NCBI GenBank assembly: GCA_905215065.1
Contig: CAJMOF010000006.1
Location: 1 to 64,000 of the forward strand
Direction: 5' to 3'
Source: an uncultured bacterium
GTDB lineage: Bacteria > Actinomycetota > Coriobacteriia > Coriobacteriales > Coriobacteriaceae
DNA length: 64,000 nucleotides
The notes under the pieces were generated by a model, which had not been told where the DNA came from, made no database searches, and worked only from the letters and a program-made list of their open reading frames with translations. This document shows, piece by piece, positions 27,376 through 34,796 of this stretch. How positions within the stretch are numbered: position 1 is the first letter of the stretch; every line of letters starts with the position of its first letter. Both the position numbers and the translations under genes were made by a program.

Positions 27376-28242
27376 TTATTGAGCAATAGCGTAAAGGTCA
27401 AACCCGCCCTGCGGCGTGCTATCGACCGTGTCGGGCGCCTGTGAATTAAAACTCACCGGGACCATGCGCTTTGAGGCGCGGTAACGCGTGCCGTCGGTGG
27501 CGACGGGTGGCTCATCGACCGTGAGCTCGTAGTCGCCGGGCTTGAGCTCTATGCCGTCACCTTCGGAATTAACGTATTGGTACTCGTCGATTGCTTGTCC
27601 CCTGAGCGTGCGGCCCACGATATGGACGAGCATTTGGCTGTCGCCGCGCGCGGTATCCCACGTCGCGCCGTCCTTAACCTCGACCGACACATGCACCGAG
27701 CGCGTGCGGCTGAGCGATTGCTCGACGGACATCTCGACCTTGGCGGCGTCTTGGCGCTGTTGCTCGACATGGCCCCAGATGCTGCCGATTGCCGAGCAGG
27801 CGATTACGCCGGCCATGAAGGCGATGAGGATGGGGCCGAGCGGAGAACGGCGACCCGCGTCTTCCTCGCGAGCCAGGTCGGGGCGATGCGTGGGCGCAGG
27901 CGCCTGGGCGCCTTGCGCGGGCACGTCGAGAATGCTGAAAGATGCCGTACTGTCGGGGTCGATGGTGTGGCGCGGTTGCGGGGTCTTTGCCGGCGAGATG
28001 GACATGTCGGCTGGCTCACCCAGCGTGGCCGTGGCATCGGCCTTTGCCTCGTCGGCCTCGGCCTGGGCCCAGGCCTGTTCAAAGGTCAGGGGCTCGGAGG
28101 GGTCGGAGGCGGCGTCCATCTCGACGGCATCGTTGCCGGTCTCGTCTTCGTCGCTCGACACGTCACGCAGCGCGGGCTCGTCCCACTCCTCGTCCGGAGC
28201 TTCGCCCTCGCTATACCACCATTCAAAGTTATCGATATCCAT
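27376..28242 (-). CDS. Single-pass membrane protein of unknown function
   Basis: I do not recognise a named family. The 288-residue protein has an acidic, Trp-containing cytoplasmic N-terminus (residues 1-130, starting MDIDNFEWWYSEGEAPDEEW), one membrane helix (about 136-158, GPILIAFMAGVIACSAIGSIW) and an extracellular part (about 160-288) with a beta-rich segment (KPGDYELTVDEPPVATDGT) ending in GGFDLYAIAQ. The order resembles other actinobacterial surface proteins with an acidic tail inside. The ATG at 28242 is chosen; an alternative start 11 codons upstream exists. It stands about 80 bases from the epimerase gene on the same strand. Confidence 0.7.
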   Translation of the reverse strand: MDIDNFEWWYSEGEAPDEEWDEPALRDVSSDEDETGNDAVEMDAASDPSEPLTFEQAWAQAEADEAKADATATLGEPADMSISPAKTPQPRHTIDPDSTASFSILDVPAQGAQAPAPTHRPDLAREEDAGRRSPLGPILIAFMAGVIACSAIGSIWGHVEQQRQDAAKVEMSVEQSLSRTRSVHVSVEVKDGATWDTARGDSQMLVHIVGRTLRGQAIDEYQYVNSEGDGIELKPGDYELTVDEPPVATDGTRYRASKRMVPVSFNSQAPDTVDSTPQGGFDLYAIAQ

Positions 28243-28317
28243 ACGGGGCGCCCCCTTGGCCTCGCAGACAAACACTTGCTAGCCTTATACCCCCAGATGG
28301 CACGGCGGCTCGCATGG

Positions 28318-28350
28318 AATGTGACAAAGGGACTATCCCTTTGTCACATT
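28318..28350. repeat. Family A palindrome, copy 2
   Basis: AATGTGACAAAGGGAC followed by the near-perfect complement (centre TA), 33 bases, ending seven bases from the stop of the DUF4143 ATPase gene. Family consensus: ATGTGACAAAGGGAC-n-GTCCCTTTGTCACAT. Confidence 0.85.
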
Positions 28351-28356
28351 TTGCGT

Positions 28357-29673
28357 TTAGCCGTGGGCGATCTTGTTTCTCAGCAAGAAGTCGACCGCCC
28401 CTACGATTCTGATGCCGTCGATGTCTGTTGGATGCTCACCATCCCTGACGATCAGGATCTTCTCGTACGAATCAGGGATTTTTCCCAGCGTGTTTAGTTT
28501 GAGCGGTCGCAGCTCGCGCTCTCTGGTCGCCTCGGCATCGATCCGTTCGGTAACCTGGATATATTTACGGTCCGATCCCTCGCCGATTGCGACAAAGTCG
28601 ATTTCCCCCGCGCGCAGATGGCCGCAAAACACTTCGTATCCTTCAAAGACAAGCTGGTTGTAGATAACGTTCTCGAGCATCCTTCCGCTATCGCTGCCTC
28701 TATATCCGTCAAGATAGCTGCGGATTCCCGTATCGGCTATGTAATATTTACCGCCTGTCTTGAGAAGCTCCCGCCCCTTGACGTCATACCTTTTTACCTT
28801 GGTAAACAGGTACGTCTCTTCCAGAGCGTCAATATACGCCGACACCGTCGATGCGTTGGTCTTACCGCCCGATGATTCGTTGAGCGTCCCTACGATTTTG
28901 TTGACCGAAGTTTGATTGGAGATGTTGTCTGCCAGATACGCACAGAGCCGCTCGAGAACGTCGCGCTTGGTGATAGCTCCGCGACCTCTACGCGTCGCGC
29001 GCAATAGGATATCGCGCGCGACAATCGTCTGATAGAGGCTGCGGATGTAGTCGCGGCACGGTTCGCGTCTCGGCTCGTCATGAGCCAGAAACGGCATGCC
29101 GCCATAGGTTATGTACTGCTCGAGCACGGTGTTTGAATTAAGGCGATCGCCCGTCTTGGAAACGAGCTCGACCCTCTCGCCAAGCCCTTCGGCAACGACC
29201 GCATCAATCGAGCGAAAATCAAGATACTCGCCAAACGTGAGCGGCTGCATCTTGACCTCGATATACCGGCCCGAGATAAGCGTTGCAAGCTCGCTCGATA
29301 GCAAATAGGCATTGGAGCCCGTGACATAGATATCGCACGGCAGATCGATTCGGAGCGAGTTAACCGCCTTTTCCCAGCCCTCGACATTCTGGAGCTCGTC
29401 AAAGAACAGATAGGGGCGATCGACACCGTCAACGCGCTCCCGAACCATGCGATAAAACGTCAGGTAATCTGTAATCCCCGCATACTCTAGAGATTCCATC
29501 TTAAAGGTCAGCAAACGCTCGGCCGGCACCCCCTGTTGCGCCAGGTGCTCCCTCATCATGTCCAATAACGTGGATTTGCCGCAACGGCGTATACCCGTCA
29601 CGATTTTGATGAGGTCGGTATCCTGAAAAGCAATGAGTCGATCAAGATAGCGGCTTCGGCGAACGATGTTCAT
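28357..29673 (-). CDS. AAA ATPase with DUF4143 domain
   Basis: The 438-residue protein has an AAA_14 P-loop domain (Walker A TGIRRCGKST, residues about 27-36; Walker B PYLFFDELQNVEGW; sensor-like VTGSNAYLLS) and a C-terminal DUF4143 domain ending in a nuclease-like fold (GEIDFVAIGEGSDRKYIQV). This family is very common and often present in several copies per genome; its function is not established, although the C-terminal region resembles restriction-endonuclease-like folds. A second member is at 37857-39218. Two tandem palindromes lie just upstream (29707-29779). Confidence 0.88.
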   Translation of the reverse strand: MNIVRRSRYLDRLIAFQDTDLIKIVTGIRRCGKSTLLDMMREHLAQQGVPAERLLTFKMESLEYAGITDYLTFYRMVRERVDGVDRPYLFFDELQNVEGWEKAVNSLRIDLPCDIYVTGSNAYLLSSELATLISGRYIEVKMQPLTFGEYLDFRSIDAVVAEGLGERVELVSKTGDRLNSNTVLEQYITYGGMPFLAHDEPRREPCRDYIRSLYQTIVARDILLRATRRGRGAITKRDVLERLCAYLADNISNQTSVNKIVGTLNESSGGKTNASTVSAYIDALEETYLFTKVKRYDVKGRELLKTGGKYYIADTGIRSYLDGYRGSDSGRMLENVIYNQLVFEGYEVFCGHLRAGEIDFVAIGEGSDRKYIQVTERIDAEATRERELRPLKLNTLGKIPDSYEKILIVRDGEHPTDIDGIRIVGAVDFLLRNKIAHG

Positions 29674-29706
29674 AGAGTCTCCCTAGCGCCCGTCCAGACA
29701 TGAAAA

Positions 29707-29779
29707 CTTATAAACTTGCATTATTTGCAAGTTTATAAGATGCCACCTTAGAAACTTGCAGATTTTGCAAGTTTCTAAG
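29707..29779. promoter_or_regulatory. Two tandem covarying palindromes upstream of the DUF4143 ATPase gene
   Basis: CTTATAAACTTGCA-5-TGCAAGTTTATAAG (29707-29739) and CTTAGAAACTTGCA-5-TGCAAGTTTCTAAG (29747-29779): 14-base arms, 5-base centres, seven bases apart. They differ at one arm position, and the partner arm carries the compensating change. They lie 34-106 bases upstream of the ATPase start, in promoter position. Confidence 0.75.
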
Positions 29780-29790
29780 AAATGGGCGTG

Positions 29791-29823
29791 GATGTGACAA
29801 AGGGACTGTCCCTTTGTCACATC
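29791..29823. repeat. Family A palindrome, copy 3
   Basis: GATGTGACAAAGGGACTG and complement: 33 bases, perfectly palindromic apart from the central base. It lies between the tandem palindromes and a family D copy. Confidence 0.85.
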
Positions 29824-29825
29824 GA

Positions 29826-29892
29826 AGTTGCGGTGGAATAGTTCCCGTTTGTGCGATTACTCGGGCTATTTAGGAACTATTTCACCGCAAGT
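29826..29892. repeat. Family D palindrome, copy 1
   Basis: Arms AGTTGCGGTGGAATAGTTCC (29826-29845) and GGAACTATTTCACCGCAAGT (29873-29892) with a 27-base centre. The right arm touches the stop codon of the MerR gene (29892-29894). Copy 2 is at 58652-58718; outer arms are shared, inner arms differ. Confidence 0.8.
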
Positions 29893-30758
29893 TATTTGAG
29901 GACAACGGGGATTTGGATGCAGCAGAAGTCCTCTTGGTGGGACTCGTCATAGCTCGTGGTATCGAGGTAGCAAAAATCGAAGGCGTTGCCGATGGGCTGG
30001 AGCGCGTGCTCGTCCATGCAGGCAACGATGGCGCGGATGCCCTCGGGCTCGTACGGCATACCCCAGCGGCTCATGCACAGGTATGTGCCCTCGGGCAGCA
30101 CTTCGATGCCGATCTCTGCCAGCTCGGCGGGATCGCTCGGCAGCAGTTCCTCGACACCGCGCGGCAGCACGGCAAAGGAGCCCGCGCCGGCGATAGGGTC
30201 GTCGGAATGCAGCGCCTCACGACGCAGCATGGCACCCCAGCCGCGCATAGGGCGCGTGCCCGTGAGCGCACGCATGCGCAGGATGGCCCGCATGAGCGTG
30301 GGGTGAAGCATCGAGCGGCCGCGCTCGATATCGCCTGGAAACTCCTCAAAGACCACGAAGCGGCGCTCGAACTGCTTGAGCTCCGGCTTGCCCTCGCGCT
30401 CGCGCCAGTAAACTGCCTCGTCGTAAAAGCTCAGACGCTCCTGCACGCTCGCACGCTCGGCTTTGAGCCCGGCAATCTGCTCGTCGAGCGCCTGCACCCG
30501 CGAGCGCAGGTGGTCGGTCATCTCGCTAATGTCGAACGTCGAGGCTAGGCGGTCGATCTCATCGAGTTCGAGACCTAGGTCGCGCAGCATGCAGATCAGA
30601 CGCATGAGCGGGATCTGCGTGGGCGAATAGAAACGGTAGCCTTTTTCGTTAACCACGGCGGGCTTAAACAGGCCGATCTTGTCGTAGTAGATGAGCGTTT
30701 GGCGCGAAACGTTAAACAAACTCGCCATCTCGCTAATCGCATACATGCCCGTCTGCAT
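29892..30758 (-). CDS. MerR-family transcriptional regulator with effector-binding domain
   Basis: The 288-residue protein has an N-terminal MerR winged helix (residues 5-75, YAISEMASLFNVSRQTLIYYDK and then GLFKPAVVNEKGYRFY, cited in parts), a dimerisation helix (about 80-125) and a C-terminal GyrI/BmrR-like ligand domain (about 135-288, CIQIPVVLK at the end). Such proteins activate promoters by untwisting a 19-bp spacer when bound to small ligands. It closes the UbiD/UbiX locus on the same strand, 92 bases past ubiX behind a hairpin, so it is a candidate regulator of that locus through the dyad at 35779-35801 (inference). The start at 30758 follows GGGAGGACC. Confidence 0.87.
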   Translation of the reverse strand: MQTGMYAISEMASLFNVSRQTLIYYDKIGLFKPAVVNEKGYRFYSPTQIPLMRLICMLRDLGLELDEIDRLASTFDISEMTDHLRSRVQALDEQIAGLKAERASVQERLSFYDEAVYWREREGKPELKQFERRFVVFEEFPGDIERGRSMLHPTLMRAILRMRALTGTRPMRGWGAMLRREALHSDDPIAGAGSFAVLPRGVEELLPSDPAELAEIGIEVLPEGTYLCMSRWGMPYEPEGIRAIVACMDEHALQPIGNAFDFCYLDTTSYDESHQEDFCCIQIPVVLK

Positions 30759-30791
30759 AGGTCCTCCCGACACATCCTTTTTGCGCACAAA

Positions 30792-30817
30792 GCCCGCCGC
30801 CCACAGGGGCAGCGGGC
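30792..30817 (-). terminator. Hairpin between ubiX and the MerR gene
   Basis: GCCCGCCGCCC / GGGCAGCGGGC with a 4-base loop. On the minus strand it is followed by TTT only, so it is a modest terminator or attenuator ahead of the MerR gene. Confidence 0.5.
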
Positions 30818-30850
30818 TCAAACACTACTCGTATCCTACCCTAAAGACGC

Positions 30851-31429
30851 CTATGACCAGCGCTTATAGTTTGCGCATGACACGCCGACGGCCTCGAGCG
30901 CCTTGGCGGCGATGTGGTGCACCGCGTCATCGAGCGTGGCGGGGCCGTTGTAAAACGTGAGCATGGGCGGCATGAGCATGACGCCCGGTACGCGCGCAAG
31001 GCGCGCCATGTTGTCGACATGAATGGCGCTGAAGGGCGTCTCGCGCACCATGAGCACCAGGCGGCGCTGCTCTTTCATCTGCACGTCGGCCGCACGCAGC
31101 AACAGATTGTCGCTGTAGCCGCTCGCGATGCCGGCGAGCGTCTTCATGGAGCACGGGGCCACGATCATGCCGTCGACCGGATAGGTGCCGCTTGCGATGG
31201 CGGCGCCGATGTTCTTGTTGTCGTAGACCACATCGGCATGCGTGGCAAACTCGTCGAGCGTCATGCCGAGCTCCTGCTCGATGGTGATCTCTCCCCCGCG
31301 CGTGACGACAAGCGCCGACTCGGCACCTGCCTGGCGCAGGCATTTGAGGCACTCAAGACCCAGCGCGGCACCGCTGGCGCCAGACACGCCAACGACAATG
31401 CGACGGGGACGGACAGAAGACTCAGGCAT
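30851..31429 (-). CDS. UbiX/Pad1-family flavin prenyltransferase
   Basis: Joins a dimethylallyl group from DMAP (or DMAPP) to FMN, making the prenyl-FMN cofactor needed by UbiD decarboxylases. The 192-residue protein has the flavin loop GVSGASGAALGLECL, the central MIVAPCSMKTLAGIASGYSDNLLLRA (cited in part), and the RRLVLMVRETPFSAIHVDNM region that binds the prenyl phosphate. Length is normal. It lies 33 bases after the UbiD-family gene, matching the lpdB-lpdC type arrangement of hydroxyarylic acid decarboxylases. Confidence 0.93.
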   Translation of the reverse strand: MPESSVRPRRIVVGVSGASGAALGLECLKCLRQAGAESALVVTRGGEITIEQELGMTLDEFATHADVVYDNKNIGAAIASGTYPVDGMIVAPCSMKTLAGIASGYSDNLLLRAADVQMKEQRRLVLMVRETPFSAIHVDNMARLARVPGVMLMPPMLTFYNGPATLDDAVHHIAAKALEAVGVSCANYKRWS

Positions 31430-31462
31430 GACGGCTCCTTAACTACTTGGTAGGGCTACTTA

Positions 31463-32950
31463 CTAGAAAGCAATCTCCTTGGCCCACTTGTCTGTGTCGA
31501 TCTCCATGAACTGCGAGCGAATGAAGTTCTTCTTGAGGTCGAACGGGACCGTGCAGTCGAAGATGGCCTTGCAGGCGATGCCGTGCTCGCGGATCGTGGG
31601 GTCGAACGCGGGGTCGTTGGACGGATCGAGCACGTGGCAGTGGCAACCGGGGATGGTGATGAGGTCCACGTCGGCCTGGAAGCGCGTGGTCATGGCCCAC
31701 ATCACGTCGCTCATATCGAAGATATCGACATCCTCGTCAACAAGGATGACGTGCTTGAGCTCGGAGAATGCCGAGAAGGCGAGCATGGCGGCGTTGCGCT
31801 GACGGCCCTCGTCATTTTTGCTCGACTTCTTGAACTGCATGATGGCAACGAACTTGCCGCCGCCGCAGGGGGCAGCGTGGACGTTGAGCAGGCGGCCCGG
31901 GATGGCGGTCTCGACCATCTTGTAGATGGATGCCTCGGTGGGGATGCCGGCCATGGACACGTGCTCGTGCGAGGGACCGATGCAGCTCTCCATGATGGGA
32001 TTGACGCGCGTGGTGACGGCGGTGATCTTGATCACCGGGCAGACCTTGGCGCCACCGGTGTAGCCGGGGAACTCGGGCATGGCGTAGCCGTGGCCGTTGA
32101 CGTCCTCGTTGATGGTCTCGTCGTGCATGAGGTAGCCCTCGAGCACATACTCGGCATTGGCGATGCACTTCTGCGGAACGGTGACGCAGTCGGCAAGCTC
32201 GACGGCGTGGCCGCGCAGGGCGCCGGCGATCTGCAGCTCGTTAAAGCCGAGCGGCGTGGTGGGCGCCTCGAAGCCACAGCACATGTACACGGCGGGGTCC
32301 AGACCGATGGAGATGGAGATGGGCATGTCTTCGCCGCGCTGGCAGTACTCGTCAAAGAACGCGCCAAGGTGACGGCTGCCCGGAGTGATCCACATGGCGA
32401 GCTTGTCCTTGTCGACGCAGGAGAAGCGGTGGATGGTCACGTCGGACTGGGAGCCGTCGGGGCTCGTGCCATAAGCGAGGCCCATGGTGATGTAGGGGCC
32501 GCCGTCGACGGGCGTGTTGGTGGGAGCGGGAACGATCTTGCGCAGGTCAAAGCCCTCGTCGGTCGCCTTGTACACGACCTCTTGGCAGTCGACGTGCGCA
32601 CCCTCGGCGATCTGCTCGGGCGCGATCAGGTTCTCGAAGCGCTTGCCGATCTCGAGGCCCAGGTGCTCCTCGTCGAGGTCGAGCAGGGCGGCAACGCGCT
32701 TGCGGCTGGCAAGCATGCCGATGCAGACCTTGGCATCGTCAAAGCCCTTGACGTTGTTGAAGACCATCGCCGGGCCCTCTTTGGTCGGACGCATAACGGT
32801 GCCGCCGGCACCGACGCGACGATAGACGCCCGAGACCTCGGCGTCCGCGTCGACCTGGGTGTCGGTCTCGAGCAGCTGGCCCGGCATCTCGCGCAAAAAG
32901 TCGAGCGCGGAGCGCAGATCGTGGATCTGGGAAGCATCGGTAGTGGACAT
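31463..32950 (-). CDS. lpdC: UbiD-family decarboxylase, gallate/hydroxyarylic-acid (LpdC) type
   Basis: Prenyl-FMN-dependent non-oxidative decarboxylase. The 495-residue protein is UbiD throughout (TVMRPTKEGPAMVFNNVKGF in part, APTNTPVDGGPYITMG, SDVTIHRFS, the Glu-containing EYVLEGYLMHDETINEDV, PEFPGYTGG, EHVSMAGIPTEASI, VDEDVDIFDMSDVMWAM). As I recall them, these segments are close to gallate decarboxylase LpdC of lactobacilli, so gallate or protocatechuate is the likely substrate class; the actual substrate is inference. The ATG at 32950 follows AAAGGAG. Neighbours are ubiX downstream and a DASS transporter upstream (141-base gap). Confidence 0.87.
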   Translation of the reverse strand: MSTTDASQIHDLRSALDFLREMPGQLLETDTQVDADAEVSGVYRRVGAGGTVMRPTKEGPAMVFNNVKGFDDAKVCIGMLASRKRVAALLDLDEEHLGLEIGKRFENLIAPEQIAEGAHVDCQEVVYKATDEGFDLRKIVPAPTNTPVDGGPYITMGLAYGTSPDGSQSDVTIHRFSCVDKDKLAMWITPGSRHLGAFFDEYCQRGEDMPISISIGLDPAVYMCCGFEAPTTPLGFNELQIAGALRGHAVELADCVTVPQKCIANAEYVLEGYLMHDETINEDVNGHGYAMPEFPGYTGGAKVCPVIKITAVTTRVNPIMESCIGPSHEHVSMAGIPTEASIYKMVETAIPGRLLNVHAAPCGGGKFVAIMQFKKSSKNDEGRQRNAAMLAFSAFSELKHVILVDEDVDIFDMSDVMWAMTTRFQADVDLITIPGCHCHVLDPSNDPAFDPTIREHGIACKAIFDCTVPFDLKKNFIRSQFMEIDTDKWAKEIAF

Positions 32951-32974
32951 AGCGTGCTCCTTTCGGGAGAGTGT

Positions 32975-32996
32975 CCGGCGGCGGGAGTGCCGCCGG
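32975..32996 (-). other. Hairpin in the leader of the UbiD-type gene
   Basis: Perfect CCGGCGGC / GCCGCCGG with six bases between, ending about 14 bases before the ribosome site of the decarboxylase gene. The remainder of the gap holds three spaced GCACTCG words (33043, 33058, 33080). It may mark an mRNA processing or attenuation site. Confidence 0.45.
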
Positions 32997-33091
32997 CTTG
33001 GTAACGTAATGGGGCCGCAGCGCTCATAGATGGGGCGCTCGGGCACTCGCAGTTCAAGCACTCGGCTAATTACAGCCAAGCACTCGACTGC

Positions 33092-34549
33092 TTACATCAG
33101 GCCAAAGAGGTGGAACCAGGAGGCCTCGACCAGCACGACGATAAAGACGACCGCAGTGAGGGGAATGCCCATGCGCATAGCCTCTTTGGAGGTGTAGCCG
33201 CCAGCGTCCTTGCCCTCGCCGATAAGGATCGGCAGGTTATGGAACGGCAGGATGTAGTGGATGTTGATGGACGTAAAGACGATGAGCGCCACGGCGAGCG
33301 GGCTCACGCTGGAGCCGGCCGCAAAGCTGATGAACGCCGGCACGCACACGCCGAGCACGGCCATGACCGAGCCCATGAACATGTGGATGATCATGGAAAG
33401 CGCGGCGACGAGCAGGGCGAACAGGAAGATGTTCTCGGGCACGGAGCTGGGAAGCACGACATCGGCGATCCAGGCGTTCATGCCGGTGGCACCGCCCACG
33501 GAACCCACGGCCATGGCGGCCGTCAGGAACATGAGGGACTTGATGTCGACAGCGTTCCAGCTGGCAGGAGTGAGAACCTCGCCGATGATGGGCATGGCGA
33601 GCGCGACACCGATGGCAAGTGTCACCCAGCCGATGTAATCGCCCGAGACGGTAAGCCACAGCGCGATGGCGATGACAAGCCACACGATGGTGCGGATCTC
33701 CTTGACGGAGAGCTTGCCGAGCGCGGCCTGCTTGGCCACGATCTGCTCGCGATCGTAGACGAGCTCCTTGCTGGGCTTAAAGAGGAAGAGACCCAGGAAC
33801 AGGGCGCACAGCAGCGCGACCAGCATAGGCACGCTCATGTACAGGAACCAGTCGACAAAGGACGGGCTCATGCCGCCGGCCTCGGCGCTGTACTGCGCGA
33901 CGAGCGGGTTGAGCGTGGAGTCGCCCGTCAGGAAGAACATGGAGCCCGGGGCAGCAGCGGCAAACACGAGGAAGCCGAGCTTGCCGCGGTCGTCGTCACC
34001 GTAGCCGGCGGACTCGGCAATGACCGAGACGACGGCGAGGATGAGGAAGGCGCGGGGGAACGGATGCGGGATCAGCAGCGACAGCACAAAGGTGAGCGCG
34101 AAGATTGAGATGATGAGCGACTTGGCATCGCGCACGAACTTGAGCATAAACGCATAGGCGATGCGCTCGCCCAGGCCCGACTCCTTGACCGCGCTGGCGA
34201 TGAGGTAGGCGCCGATGACGAGCCACATGGTGGCCTTGGTCCACGAGCTAAACGTGGAGGCGACCGTCGCCGAGATGCTCGCGGCGCCCGTGTCGTCCAC
34301 GCACACCTTGAACAGGACGAGCAGTGCGCAGTAGAGCAGGCCCACAAAGCCCGGCTGTGCCACGCCGCATGCCCAGAACACCACCGTGGCGAGCGTCAGT
34401 GCCAGACAGGTCTGACCGCCGACCGTGAGCTCGACCGTCGAGCTCAGCTCCGCCAAAGGAAGAAACTTCACCAGCAAAAAGACAACGATACCCAGCACAA
34501 AGCCAATTTCGCGCTTGGTGATCTTAAACGCCTTCTTTTCCGCTTCCAT
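33092..34549 (-). CDS. DASS/SLC13-family anion:sodium symporter-type transporter
   Basis: Inner-membrane carrier for di- or tricarboxylates or related organic anions. The 485-residue protein has about 11-12 hydrophobic segments and the paired hairpin/unwound motifs of the family (FFLTGDSTLNPLVA in the first half, TSINIHYILPFHNLPILIGEG in the second). It sits between the LpdD-Nudix gene and the UbiD-type gene on the same strand, so it is probably the uptake system for the acid that UbiD decarboxylates (inference). A 241-base gap with a palindrome separates it from the upstream gene. Confidence 0.87.
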   Translation of the reverse strand: MEAEKKAFKITKREIGFVLGIVVFLLVKFLPLAELSSTVELTVGGQTCLALTLATVVFWACGVAQPGFVGLLYCALLVLFKVCVDDTGAASISATVASTFSSWTKATMWLVIGAYLIASAVKESGLGERIAYAFMLKFVRDAKSLIISIFALTFVLSLLIPHPFPRAFLILAVVSVIAESAGYGDDDRGKLGFLVFAAAAPGSMFFLTGDSTLNPLVAQYSAEAGGMSPSFVDWFLYMSVPMLVALLCALFLGLFLFKPSKELVYDREQIVAKQAALGKLSVKEIRTIVWLVIAIALWLTVSGDYIGWVTLAIGVALAMPIIGEVLTPASWNAVDIKSLMFLTAAMAVGSVGGATGMNAWIADVVLPSSVPENIFLFALLVAALSMIIHMFMGSVMAVLGVCVPAFISFAAGSSVSPLAVALIVFTSINIHYILPFHNLPILIGEGKDAGGYTSKEAMRMGIPLTAVVFIVVLVEASWFHLFGLM

Positions 34550-34700
34550 CTCCCCACCTTTCTTGTTGGGGGCGCTCCGAATTCGCAGCCATGTTGCCGC
34601 TTAAAAAGGGGCGCCCGTTATCGGACACCCCTTACGTTGCGCTGTGTTGCGGCAATACAGTCAAGCGGATTTTTTGGATGAGAAGCGATTCCCTAGACAA

Positions 34701-34765
34701 AAACCGTCACAACATTCGACGCTTTTCCTCGTTTTCGAGATTTTCGCCGAATGTTGTGACGGTTT
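34701..34765. repeat. Long palindrome between the LpdD-Nudix and transporter genes
   Basis: 18-base perfect arms AAACCGTCACAACATTCG / CGAATGTTGTGACGGTTT (34701-34718, 34748-34765) with a 29-base centre containing CTCGTTTTCGAG. No other copy in the window. Confidence 0.8.
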
Positions 34766-34766
34766 G

Positions 34767-34796
34767 GATGTGGCAAAGGGACTGTCTTTTTTACAT
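34767..34796. repeat. Degenerate family A palindrome, copy 4
   Basis: GATGTGGCAAAGGGACTGTC followed by a decayed right arm (TTTTTTACAT). It runs over the stop codon of the LpdD-Nudix gene (34791-34793). Confidence 0.65.
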
